Shown: piece after piece, positions 1-6,803 of the stretch | Layout: every line of letters starts with the position of its first letter | Numbering within the stretch: position 1 is the first letter of the stretch | NCBI RefSeq assembly: GCF_021474405.1 | Contig: NZ_JAKEIO010000069.1 | Span: 1 to 38,304 of the forward strand | Length of the DNA: 38,304 nucleotides | DNA from: [Streptosporangium] indianense | GTDB lineage: Bacteria > Actinomycetota > Actinomycetes > Streptomycetales > Streptomycetaceae | Direction: 5' to 3' | Translations under genes and position numbers: made by a program | The notes under the pieces: generated by a model | Seen by the model: only the letters and a program-made list of their open reading frames with translations | The model's database searches: none | What the model was told of the DNA's origin: nothing

Positions 1-39
1 GACGTCCGTCTGATCGGCTACCGGCGGCTGGAACTGTCC
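1..39. repeat. Left arm of a 39-bp perfect inverted repeat
   Basis: Bases 1-39 are the exact reverse complement of bases 325-363, which lie inside the GH3 gene. Identity breaks off sharply at base 40. The arm may continue to the left of the window. Confidence 0.9.
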
Positions 40-87
40 ACCCGGGCGGTGCACCGCTGGCGGTTCGAGTCGGTGGGGCTCGGCTGA
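1..87 (+). CDS. 3' fragment of a GH3-like gene (partial, uncertain)
   Basis: A reading frame enters from the left edge and stops at TGA 85-87. Its first 13 residues (DVRLIGYRRLELS) are identical to part of the C-terminal fibronectin-III-like domain of the leftward GH3 enzyme that follows, and then the sequence diverges completely (TRAVHRWRFESVGLG). It could be the end of a convergent paralogue, a gene-conversion remnant, or an assembly join, because the identity starts exactly at the window edge. The divergent tail does not resemble a normal GH3 C-terminus, which argues for a broken or chimeric end. Confidence 0.35.
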   Translation, partial: DVRLIGYRRLELSTRAVHRWRFESVGLG

Positions 88-96
88 CCGGGCCGG

Positions 97-2409
97 TCAG
101 CCGGTCTCCCGGGACACCTCCGTCTCGCACCGCAGCCGCCGGTCACGTCCCAGCACCCTCACGGGCCCGGTGAGGTTCAGGCGGGTCGTGTGGCGTACGT
201 CCGTGCTGGATGCCGCCAGGCGTAGTTCCAGGGTGCCCGGTTCGACGATTCTGCGGCCCGAGCGGTCGGTGAAGGCCGACAGGTCCGTGTGGAAGCGGAA
301 CGTGACCCGGGCCGCCTCGCCCGGGGACAGTTCCAGCCGCCGGTAGCCGATCAGACGGACGTCGGGGCGGGTCACCGAGGCCACCGGGTCGTGCAGGTAC
401 AGCTGCACGACCTCGGCGCCCGCGCGGTCGCCGGTGTTGCGGACGGTCACCGAGACGTCGTGGGAGCCGTCCGTGTCGATCCCGGCCGGGTCGGCGGGGG
501 TGCCGTCCTCCCAGGTGAACGACGTGTACGAGCCGCCGTGGCCGAAGGCGTACAGCGGGGTCGGGTCGAGGTTGCTGACCTCGCCCGCCAGGCCCAGGGG
601 CGGTTGCAGGTAGGTCCAGGGCTGCCCGCCGGGCACCCGCGGGACGCTGACGGGAAGACGGCCCGAGGGGTTCACACGGCCCGAGAGGACGCCCGCCACC
701 GCCGGGCCGCCCTCCTCGCCCGGGAAGAACGCCTGGACGACCGCACCCAGGCGGCCGTGCCAGCGGCCCAGGGCGTAGGGGCGGCCGGTCAGCAGCACCA
801 GCACCACGGGGACGCCCGTGGCGACCAGCGCGTCCAGCAGCTCCCCCTGGACGCCCGGCAGGCCGAGGTCCGTCGCGTCACAGCCTTCGCCCGAGGTGCC
901 GCGCCCGAACAGCCCCGCCCGGTCGCCCAGCACCGCCACGCACACGTCCGCCTCGGCGGTGCGGGCGATCGCCTCCTCGAAGCCTCCGGTGTCCGGGTCC
1001 GTCACGTCGCAGCCCTGCGCGAACGTCACCTTGGCGTCGGGGAGTTCGGTGCGCAGGGCCTCCAGGACGGTCGGGATCTCGATACCGGCCGGCACCCCCG
1101 GGTGGTGGGTGAGGACGTGGGAGGGGAACGAGTAGCAGCCCAGCATGGCCAGGGCGTCGGCCGCCCGGGGACCGACCACCGCGATGCGGGTGTCTGGGGC
1201 CAGCGGGAGCAGGCCGTCGGGGTTGTCGAGCAGGACCACCGACTCCTCGGCCATGCGGCGCGCGAGGATGCGGTTGCCCGTCGAGTCGAGATCGATCCGG
1301 GAGGTCGGCTCCGGGGTCCAGTCCTCGTCCAGCAGGCCCAGTTCACACTTCTGGAGCAGCACGCGGCGGGCCGCGCGGTCCACCAGCTCCTCGGGGATCC
1401 CGCCGGAGCGGACCGCCTCCAGCAGCGGCCGGCCGTAGCACTTGAGGGTGGGCAGTTCGACGTCGATGCCGGCGGCGAGGGCCGCGTGGGCCGCCTCGGC
1501 GGGGGTGGCGGCGACCCGGTGGAGACTCTGGAGGAAGCCGATGCCGAAGTAGTCGGCGACGACGGTGCCGGTGAAGCCCCACTCCTCGCGCAGGAGATGG
1601 GACAGCAGTCCGGGGTCCGCGGAGGCCGGGACGCCGTCCGTCTCGGTGTAGGCGGCCATGACCGAACGGGCGCCGCCCTCGCGCAGGGCCATCTCGAAGG
1701 GCGGCAAGGTGACGTCGGCGAACTCGCGGACACCGGCCCGTACCGGGGCGAGATTGCGGGCACCGGCCGAGGAGGCGTACCCGGCGAAGTGCTTGAGCGT
1801 CGCGACGACCCCGGCCGACTCCAGACCCCGCACGTACGCGGTGCCGACCGTGCCGACGAGGTACGGGTCCTCGCCGATCGTCTCCTCCACGCGGCCCCAG
1901 CGCGGATCGCGTACGACGTCCAGCACGGGGGCGAGGCCCTGGTGGACACCGGCCGAGCGCAGATCGTCGCCGATGCGGCGGGCCATCTCCTCGACCAGCG
2001 GCGGATCCCAGGTCGCGCCCCAGGCCAGCGGGACCGGGTAGGCCGTGGCCTGCCAGGCGGTGAAGCCGGCCAGACACTCCTCGTGCGCGATCGCCGGGAT
2101 GCCGAACCGCCCCGCCGCGGCGATACGGCGCTGGGCGCGCGCCAGGGCCTGCGCGCCGAGCGCCGGGGCCACGGGGGCGGTGCCGAAGGAGCGCGTGAGC
2201 TGTCCCAGGCCGTGGGCGATCAGCTCGTCCCAGTCGTAGTCGGCGGTCATGTCGTGCTGGTGCGGGGCGACCCCTTCGCCGTCCGTCGCGGCGCCCACCC
2301 ACACGCCGTACAGCTGGGCGGTCTTCTCCTCCAGGGTCATCCGGGAGAGCAGGTCGTCGACGCGGGCGGCTGCGGGCAACGCGGGGTCACGCCAGGGCGC
2401 GGTGGTCAT
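97..2409 (-). CDS. Glycoside hydrolase family 3 beta-glycosidase (beta-glucosidase/xylosidase-like)
   Basis: This is a 770-residue exo-acting beta-glycosidase that would release terminal glucose or xylose from oligosaccharides. The N-terminal GH3 barrel contains KHFAGY (about residues 206-211) and the nucleophile region VVADYFG with Asp286. The second domain has GTSGEG with Glu508 as the likely acid/base. A fibronectin-III-like domain occupies roughly residues 650-735. There is no signal peptide, so it is probably cytoplasmic and acts on imported oligosaccharides. The ATG is preceded by AGGAG at good spacing. The divergent LacI-type gene and the operator-like repeats between them point to substrate-induced control. 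Substrate choice cannot be read from the sequence; GH3 beta-xylosidases and beta-glucosidases look alike at this level. Confidence 0.93.
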   Translation of the reverse strand: MTTAPWRDPALPAAARVDDLLSRMTLEEKTAQLYGVWVGAATDGEGVAPHQHDMTADYDWDELIAHGLGQLTRSFGTAPVAPALGAQALARAQRRIAAAGRFGIPAIAHEECLAGFTAWQATAYPVPLAWGATWDPPLVEEMARRIGDDLRSAGVHQGLAPVLDVVRDPRWGRVEETIGEDPYLVGTVGTAYVRGLESAGVVATLKHFAGYASSAGARNLAPVRAGVREFADVTLPPFEMALREGGARSVMAAYTETDGVPASADPGLLSHLLREEWGFTGTVVADYFGIGFLQSLHRVAATPAEAAHAALAAGIDVELPTLKCYGRPLLEAVRSGGIPEELVDRAARRVLLQKCELGLLDEDWTPEPTSRIDLDSTGNRILARRMAEESVVLLDNPDGLLPLAPDTRIAVVGPRAADALAMLGCYSFPSHVLTHHPGVPAGIEIPTVLEALRTELPDAKVTFAQGCDVTDPDTGGFEEAIARTAEADVCVAVLGDRAGLFGRGTSGEGCDATDLGLPGVQGELLDALVATGVPVVLVLLTGRPYALGRWHGRLGAVVQAFFPGEEGGPAVAGVLSGRVNPSGRLPVSVPRVPGGQPWTYLQPPLGLAGEVSNLDPTPLYAFGHGGSYTSFTWEDGTPADPAGIDTDGSHDVSVTVRNTGDRAGAEVVQLYLHDPVASVTRPDVRLIGYRRLELSPGEAARVTFRFHTDLSAFTDRSGRRIVEPGTLELRLAASSTDVRHTTRLNLTGPVRVLGRDRRLRCETEVSRETG
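325..363. repeat. Right arm of the 39-bp inverted repeat
   Basis: Lies in the GH3 coding sequence and encodes DVRLIGYRRLELS on the minus strand. It is the exact inverted copy of positions 1-39, with 285 bp between the arms. Confidence 0.9.
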
Positions 2410-2455
2410 GAAGCTCCTGTCGGGTGTACGGACGGCCCTCTCACGAACGGATCGG

Positions 2456-2487
2456 CGAATGTTTCGTTGCAGACTTCGAATGTTCCG
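2456..2487. promoter_or_regulatory. Tandem operator-like repeats between GH3 gene and LacI regulator
   Basis: Two direct copies, CGAATGTTTCG (2456-2466) and CGAATGTTCCG (2477-2487), lie 21 bp apart, which is two helical turns. The first has CGAA-N3-TTCG symmetry. A weaker third copy, CGAACGGATCG, is at 2444-2454. They lie just downstream of the GH3 -10 element, the position expected for repression. Binding by the adjacent LacI-type protein is inferred. Confidence 0.6.
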
Positions 2488-2489
2488 GG

Positions 2490-2518
2490 AACCTATGGTG
2501 GTGCGAGGACTTCGTCAA
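2490..2518 (-). promoter_or_regulatory. Probable GH3 gene promoter (TTGACG-N17-TAGGTT)
   Basis: Read on the minus strand, TTGACG (2518-2513) and TAGGTT (2495-2490) are separated by 17 bp, a good principal-sigma promoter. The expected start near 2483 falls inside the first operator copy. Confidence 0.65.
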
Positions 2519-2546
2519 GGGGGCCGGGAGGGTTACGATCGCCGCC

Positions 2547-3611
2547 ATGACATCCCCGGAGCCCGTTGAAAGCCGGACACAGACCCGGACAGAGGGGCGC
2601 ACCGCGCAGACCGCGACGCTCGCCGAGATCGCCCGTGAGGCGGGCGTCTCCGCGCCGACTGTTTCGAAGGTCCTCAACGGCCGGGCCGACGTCGCCCCGG
2701 CCACCCGGTCCCGCGTCGAGGATCTGCTGCGCGCGCACGGCTACCGGCGCCGCCGCGCCGAGGCCACCCGCTCGCCCCTGATCGACCTCGTCTTCCACGA
2801 GCTGGAGAGCGCCTGGGCGATGGAGGTCATCCGGGGCGTGGAGAACGTGGCCCGGGACGCCGGGCTCAGCGTCGTGCTGTCCGAGAGCGCGGGGCGGCTC
2901 ACCCCCGGGCGGACCTGGGCCGACCAGGTCGCCGCGCGCCGGCCGCACGGCGTGATCCTGGTCCTGTCCGGGCTCGACGAGTCGCAGCGGGCGCTGCTGA
3001 CCAGCCGCTCCATCCCGTTCGTGGTGATGGACCCGGCCGGAGACCCGGGCGCCGACGTGCCGTCGATCGGCGCGACCAACTGGCAGGGCGGGCTCGCCGC
3101 CACCCGGCACCTGGTCGAGCTGGGGCACCGCAGGATCGGTGCGATCAGTGGGCCCTCGCAGATGATGTGCAGCAGGGCCCGGATCGACGGCTACCGGGCC
3201 GCGCTGGAGACGGCCGGGCTGCCCGTGGACCCCGCTCTGATCGCGAGCGGCGACTTCCACCACGAGGCCGGTTACCGGCTCGGCCTGGACATGCTGCGCC
3301 GCCCGGACCGGCCGACCGCGGTCTTCGCCGGGAACGACCTCCAGGCGCTCGGGCTGTACGAGGCCGCGCGCGAGCTGGGGCTGCGCGTCCCCGAGGACCT
3401 GAGCGTGGTCGGGTTCGACGATCTGCCGGTGGCGCCCCTGGTCGGGCCGCCGCTGACGACCGTGCGGCAGCCGCTGACCGAGATGGCCGAGGCGGCGGCC
3501 AAACTGGTGCTCGACCTCGGGCGTGACGGGGGGACTCCGGCGGCGACCCGGGTGGAGCTGGCGACGAGCCTGGTGGTGCGCAGCAGTACGGCGGCGCCCG
3601 CGGAGCGGTAG
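2547..3611 (+). CDS. LacI-family transcriptional regulator
   Basis: This is a 354-residue DNA-binding repressor. The N-terminal LacI helix-turn-helix and hinge are clear (ATLAEIAREAGVSAPTVSKV at about residues 23-42, followed by a VLNG stretch). A periplasmic-binding-protein-like effector domain follows, with the family's C-terminal signature VPEDLSVVGFDD and the segment LTTVRQPL. The frame is open further upstream, to an ATG at 2424, but those residues are unlike the family and would cover the divergent promoter, so the ATG at 2547 is preferred even though its GGGAGGG ribosome site is rather distant. The divergent GH3 gene is its obvious target. The effector is likely a sugar released from plant polysaccharide, but this is inference. 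Confidence 0.93.
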   Translation: MTSPEPVESRTQTRTEGRTAQTATLAEIAREAGVSAPTVSKVLNGRADVAPATRSRVEDLLRAHGYRRRRAEATRSPLIDLVFHELESAWAMEVIRGVENVARDAGLSVVLSESAGRLTPGRTWADQVAARRPHGVILVLSGLDESQRALLTSRSIPFVVMDPAGDPGADVPSIGATNWQGGLAATRHLVELGHRRIGAISGPSQMMCSRARIDGYRAALETAGLPVDPALIASGDFHHEAGYRLGLDMLRRPDRPTAVFAGNDLQALGLYEAARELGLRVPEDLSVVGFDDLPVAPLVGPPLTTVRQPLTEMAEAAAKLVLDLGRDGGTPAATRVELATSLVVRSSTAAPAER

Positions 3612-3675
3612 GGGCCGTGTCGACGGGTGTTTCCGGACATCCCCGCACCGAACCGAAGTCAATCGGCTGCACTAA

Positions 3676-3717
3676 CGAAACTTTCGACCCGCTCGCACCC
3701 TGAAATTTGAGAATTTC
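3676..3717. promoter_or_regulatory. Two palindromes upstream of the LCP gene
   Basis: CGAAACTTTCG (3676-3686) is a perfect 11-bp palindrome. Its CGAA/TTCG half-sites match those of the GH3/LacI operator at 2456. It also resembles, from memory, the CGAAACTTTC element described upstream of Streptomyces xylanase genes. Sixteen bases on, GAAATT-TGAG-AATTTC (3702-3717) is a second perfect inverted repeat, strikingly AT-rich for this genome. Which proteins bind them is unknown. Confidence 0.5.
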
Positions 3718-3748
3718 CGAAGAAGGACGCCCTGAGATCCCTGCCCGT

Positions 3749-3754
3749 CATAAT
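3749..3754 (+). promoter_or_regulatory. Candidate -10 element for a leaderless LCP transcript
   Basis: CATAAT ends 8 bp before the ATG at 3763, and no ribosome-binding site is visible. A start at or next to the ATG would give a leaderless mRNA, common in Streptomyces. No convincing -35 hexamer was found. Confidence 0.4.
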
Positions 3755-3762
3755 TCGGACTT

Positions 3763-4809
3763 ATGTTCCTGCCCGTGACGGGACACCACGGGGACGAGGG
3801 TCCCGAAGCGGGCGGATCGCGAGGGCTGAAAGCGGCCGGCCTCATCCTGGCGGGGACGCTGGTGCTGGGCGCCGGAGCGGCCGGCTGGGCCTACTGGCAT
3901 CTCAGCGACAACATCACCGGCGTCGACATCGACGGCGCACTGGGCGACGACCGGCCACCGAAGCCGGTGACCACACCCGCGCCCTCGGCATCGGCGCCGC
4001 CGCGCGAGGCCCTCAACATCCTGGTGCTCGGCTCGGATTCGCGCAGCGGCAAGGAGAACCGCAGGCTCGGCGGCGGCGACAGCTCGGGCGCCCGTTCCGA
4101 CACGGCGATGGTCGTCCACCTGGACGCGGGGCGGACCACCGCGACGGTGGTGAGCATCCCGCGCGACACCCTGGTCACCCGCCCGTCCTGCCCGCGCCCC
4201 TCCGGCGGCTCGACGCGCGTCGCCCGCCTCGCGATGTTCAACAGCGCCTACGAGGTGGGCGGGCCGGTCTGCGCGGTGAAGACGGTCGAGGCGATGACGA
4301 ACGTCCGCATGGACCACTACCTCGAAATCGACTTCTCGGGTTTCGCCCGGCTGGTCGACGCGCTCGGCGGTGTCACCGTCACCACGGAGGAGGACATCAC
4401 GGACGAGGACAGCCACCTGCGGCTGAAGGCGGGCACCCACCACCTGGACGGCACCCAGGCCCTCGCGTTCGCCCGCACCCGGCACGGCGTAGGCGACGGC
4501 AGCGACCTGGGCCGTATAGGCCTCCAGCAGCAGCTGGTGAAGGCCCTGCTGGAGCAGATCGCCGCCCAGGACCTGCTCACGGACCCGGCCGAGCTGTACC
4601 GCGTCGCCGACACGGTCACCGCCGGCCTCACCGCCGACACCGGCCTGGACTCCCTCGCCGAACTGACCCGTCTCGGGCAGAGCCTGAAGGGACTCTCGGC
4701 GAGCGGGGTGCGGACGGTGATGATGCCGGTGGTGCGGGCCCCGTCGGATCCCAACCGGGTGGTGGCCCAGGAGCCGCAGGCCCGGAAGCTGTGGGAGTCG
4801 CTGCGCTGA
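3763..4809 (+). CDS. LytR-CpsA-Psr (LCP) family cell-wall glycopolymer ligase
   Basis: This is a 348-residue membrane-anchored LCP protein. The family transfers lipid-linked glycopolymers such as teichoic acid or polysaccharide onto peptidoglycan. A short cytoplasmic N-terminus is followed by one transmembrane helix (about residues 23-46) and a Pro-rich linker. The LCP domain then shows the hallmark strings NILVLGSDSR, RSDTAMVVHLD, VVSIPRDT, FNSAYEVGG, DHYLEIDFSGF and LDGTQALAFARTRHG, including the conserved Arg and Asp residues that hold the polyprenyl pyrophosphate. The gene stands alone between the LacI gene and the DGPF gene. Two palindromes lie upstream. The specific polymer is not known. 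Confidence 0.93.
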   Translation: MFLPVTGHHGDEGPEAGGSRGLKAAGLILAGTLVLGAGAAGWAYWHLSDNITGVDIDGALGDDRPPKPVTTPAPSASAPPREALNILVLGSDSRSGKENRRLGGGDSSGARSDTAMVVHLDAGRTTATVVSIPRDTLVTRPSCPRPSGGSTRVARLAMFNSAYEVGGPVCAVKTVEAMTNVRMDHYLEIDFSGFARLVDALGGVTVTTEEDITDEDSHLRLKAGTHHLDGTQALAFARTRHGVGDGSDLGRIGLQQQLVKALLEQIAAQDLLTDPAELYRVADTVTAGLTADTGLDSLAELTRLGQSLKGLSASGVRTVMMPVVRAPSDPNRVVAQEPQARKLWESLR

Positions 4810-4859
4810 CCTGGGACAACGCGCCCCGGAGGAAAAGTTCGCAGAAAATCCGGCGCGCG

Positions 4860-4886
4860 TGTCGATCCGGCGGCCTCCCGATCGAC
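4860..4886 (+). promoter_or_regulatory. Probable ECF42-dependent promoter (TGTCGA-N17-CGAC)
   Basis: TGTCGA (4860-4865) and CGAC (4883-4886) lie 17 bp apart, 55 bp before the DGPF start codon. From memory, ECF42-group sigma factors of Streptomyces recognise TGTCGA at -35 and CG(A/T)C at -10 in front of their own DGPF genes. The match suggests autoregulation by the downstream sigma factor. Confidence 0.65.
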
Positions 4887-4940
4887 GCAAGGGTGAGAGC
4901 GGGGAGGAGCCCCGCTGTTCGAAGATCCCGAGGAGTCACC

Positions 4941-5297
4941 ATGCCGCGCTTTCTCACCCTGATCCGCATCGACGAGAAGAACGCCCCCGCCGAGGGGCCG
5001 AGCCCCGAGCTCATGGAGCGGATGGGCAAGCTGCTGGAGGAGATCACCAAGGCCGGGGTCATGCTCGACACGGCCGGGCTGACACCGACGTCGGACGGCA
5101 GCCGGGTGACCTGGGAGGGCGGACGGCTGTCCGTCACCGACGGGCCGTTCACCGAGTCCAAGGAGGTCATCGGCGGCTACTCGATCAGCCAGTGCAAGGA
5201 CAAGGCCGAGGCGATCGAGTGGACCAAGCGGTTCCTGTCGCTCCACGAGGACTACTGGACGATCACCGCCGAGGTCCGGCAGATCGCCGAGGACTGA
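4941..5297 (+). CDS. DGPF/YCII-domain protein, ECF42 partner
   Basis: This 118-residue protein has a YCII-type dimeric alpha/beta fold with the diagnostic motif TDGPFTESKE (about residues 66-75) followed by IGGYSI. Genes of this type lie beside ECF42 sigma factors across actinobacteria and are their usual targets. The molecular function is unknown, and no enzymatic activity has been firmly assigned to the family. GAGGAG sits 6 bases before the ATG. It is 60 bp upstream of the sigma gene and probably in the same operon. The upstream ECF42-like promoter supports a self-activating circuit. Confidence 0.92.
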   Translation: MPRFLTLIRIDEKNAPAEGPSPELMERMGKLLEEITKAGVMLDTAGLTPTSDGSRVTWEGGRLSVTDGPFTESKEVIGGYSISQCKDKAEAIEWTKRFLSLHEDYWTITAEVRQIAED

Positions 5298-5357
5298 CCG
5301 GCCCGAGCGGCCGCTTCCGCTTGGCCCGGCGGCACGAGGGGTGTCTGATGGTGGGCT

Positions 5358-6800
5358 GTGACCCCGCAGCCCACCCCGGCCTCCGAACCGGCCAGGGCCT
5401 CGCAGCCCACCCCGGCGTCCGAACCGGCCAGGGCCTCGCAGCCCAGCCCGGCCTCCGAACCGGCCAGGGCCTCGCGGCCCGAGTCGGTGTCCGAACCGGC
5501 CTCCGAACCGGCCGAGGTTCCGCTGCCCGAGTCGGTCCAGTCGTCCGTGCCGCGCGCCGATCGTGCCGCCCGGGCCATCGAGACCGTCTTCCGTATGGAG
5601 TCGCCGCGGATCATCGCCGGGGTCGCCCGCGTCGTCCGGGACGTCGGGATCGCCGAGGAAATCGCGCAGGACGCACTGGTCGCCGCGCTGGAGCAGTGGC
5701 CTCGGGACGGGGTGCCCGACAACCCGGGCGCCTGGCTCATGGCCACCGCCTGCCACCGCGCCGTCGACCTGGTCCGGCGCCGGGAGAACTACGCCCGCAA
5801 GCTGGCGGAGATCGGCCGGGACCTGTCGGCCGTGTCGCCCCCGGAGGAGCCCGCCGACCCCGACGGCATCGACGACGACCTGCTGCGCCTGGTCTTCACC
5901 GCCTGCCACCCGGTCCTGTCCGCCGAGGCCCGCGCCGCCCTCACCCTGCGCCTGCTGGGCGGTCTGACCACGGCCGAGATCGCCCGCGCCTTCCTCGTCC
6001 CCGAGCCGACGATCGCCCAGCGCGTCGTCCGTGCCAAACGCACCCTCGCGACGAAGAACGTCGCCTTCGAGGTGCCCCACGGCCCCGACCGCGACGCCCG
6101 GCTGGGTTCGGTCCTCGACATCATCTACCTCATCTTCAACGAGGGGTACGCCGCCACGGCGGGCGACGACTGGCTGCGCCCGTCCCTGTGCGAGGACGCC
6201 CTGCGCCTGGCCCGGGTGCTCTCGGCCCTGATGCCGAAGGAGCCCGAGGTGCACGGCCTCACCGCGCTGCTGGAGCTCCAGGCCTCCCGGACGGCGGCCC
6301 GGACCGGCCCCTCCGGTGAGCCGGTCCTGCTGAAGGACCAGAACCGCTCCCGCTGGAACCGCATGCTCATCGCCCGCGGCTTCGCCGCGCTGGGCCGGGC
6401 CGAGGCCACCTCTTCCGGCGCCCCGGGCCCGTACACCCTGCAAGCGGCCATCGCCGCCTGCCACGCGCACGCGTATACCTACGAGGAGACCGACTGGGCC
6501 CGCATCGCCACCCTCTACGGCCTCCTGGCCGCCCGTTCCCCCTCGCCGGTCGTGGAGCTGAACCGCGCGGTGGCGGTCTCGATGTCGGAGGGCCCGGCAC
6601 CGGCCCTCGCCCTCGTCGACGCCCTGGCCGGTGATCCCGCCCTGCGCGGCTACCACCTGCTGCCCAGCGTCCGCGGCGACCTCCTGGCTCGTCTCGGCCG
6701 TACGGAGGAGGCCCGGGCGGAGTTCGAACGGGCGGCGTCGCTCACCCGCAACGAGCGGGAACGGGACCTGCTGCTGCGGAGGGCGGCTGAACCGTCCTGA
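5358..6800 (+). CDS. ECF42-group RNA polymerase sigma factor with C-terminal helical extension
   Basis: This 480-residue protein is far longer than a simple ECF sigma factor, because it carries the C-terminal TPR-like extension typical of the ECF42 group. Sigma region 2 covers about residues 72-145 (IAEEIAQDALVAALEQWP, GVPDNPGAWLMATA). Region 4 covers about 180-235 (LTTAEIARAFLVPEPTIAQR). The extension includes the conserved VELNRAVAVSM near residue 400. No anti-sigma gene is adjacent; in this group the extension is thought to set activity. The GTG start gives an unusual N-terminal arm of about 70 residues built from a repeated Pro-Ala-Ser-Glu unit. An in-frame GTG near 5549 would remove it, but neither start has a strong ribosome site. 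The stop codon is only 3 bp from the convergent methyltransferase stop. Confidence 0.92.
   Translation: MTPQPTPASEPARASQPTPASEPARASQPSPASEPARASRPESVSEPASEPAEVPLPESVQSSVPRADRAARAIETVFRMESPRIIAGVARVVRDVGIAEEIAQDALVAALEQWPRDGVPDNPGAWLMATACHRAVDLVRRRENYARKLAEIGRDLSAVSPPEEPADPDGIDDDLLRLVFTACHPVLSAEARAALTLRLLGGLTTAEIARAFLVPEPTIAQRVVRAKRTLATKNVAFEVPHGPDRDARLGSVLDIIYLIFNEGYAATAGDDWLRPSLCEDALRLARVLSALMPKEPEVHGLTALLELQASRTAARTGPSGEPVLLKDQNRSRWNRMLIARGFAALGRAEATSSGAPGPYTLQAAIAACHAHAYTYEETDWARIATLYGLLAARSPSPVVELNRAVAVSMSEGPAPALALVDALAGDPALRGYHLLPSVRGDLLARLGRTEEARAEFERAASLTRNERERDLLLRRAAEPS
5367..5474. repeat. Three tandem 36-bp repeats at the sigma gene 5' end
   Basis: Units at 5367-5402, 5403-5438 and 5439-5474 differ by only a few bases. 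Each encodes a 12-residue period containing PASEPARAS. A decayed partial copy follows. The length is a multiple of three, so copy-number change would lengthen or shorten the N-terminal arm without a frameshift. Confidence 0.88.
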
Positions 6801-6803
6801 AGG

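Noticed and set aside
2424..2546. Upstream extension of the LacI regulator to ATG 2424
   Set aside because: It adds 41 residues with four Trp/Cys-rich positions unlike the family and would translate through the operator and promoter region.
289..2550. Long plus-strand open frame opposite the GH3 gene
   Set aside because: It is a shadow of the GC-rich codon pattern. The minus-strand frame has clear GH3 motifs, and this one has no recognisable domain or ribosome site.
5367..5474. Short regularly spaced repeats as a CRISPR array
   Set aside because: Units are directly adjacent without unique spacers, in frame within a coding sequence, and no cas genes are present.
4317..6656. Minus-strand 779-residue frame with Gly-Arg-Phe repeats, resembling a Gly-rich surface protein
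   Set aside because: The repeats are simply the antisense of the 36-bp units in the ECF42 sigma gene, and the frame runs opposite two certain genes.
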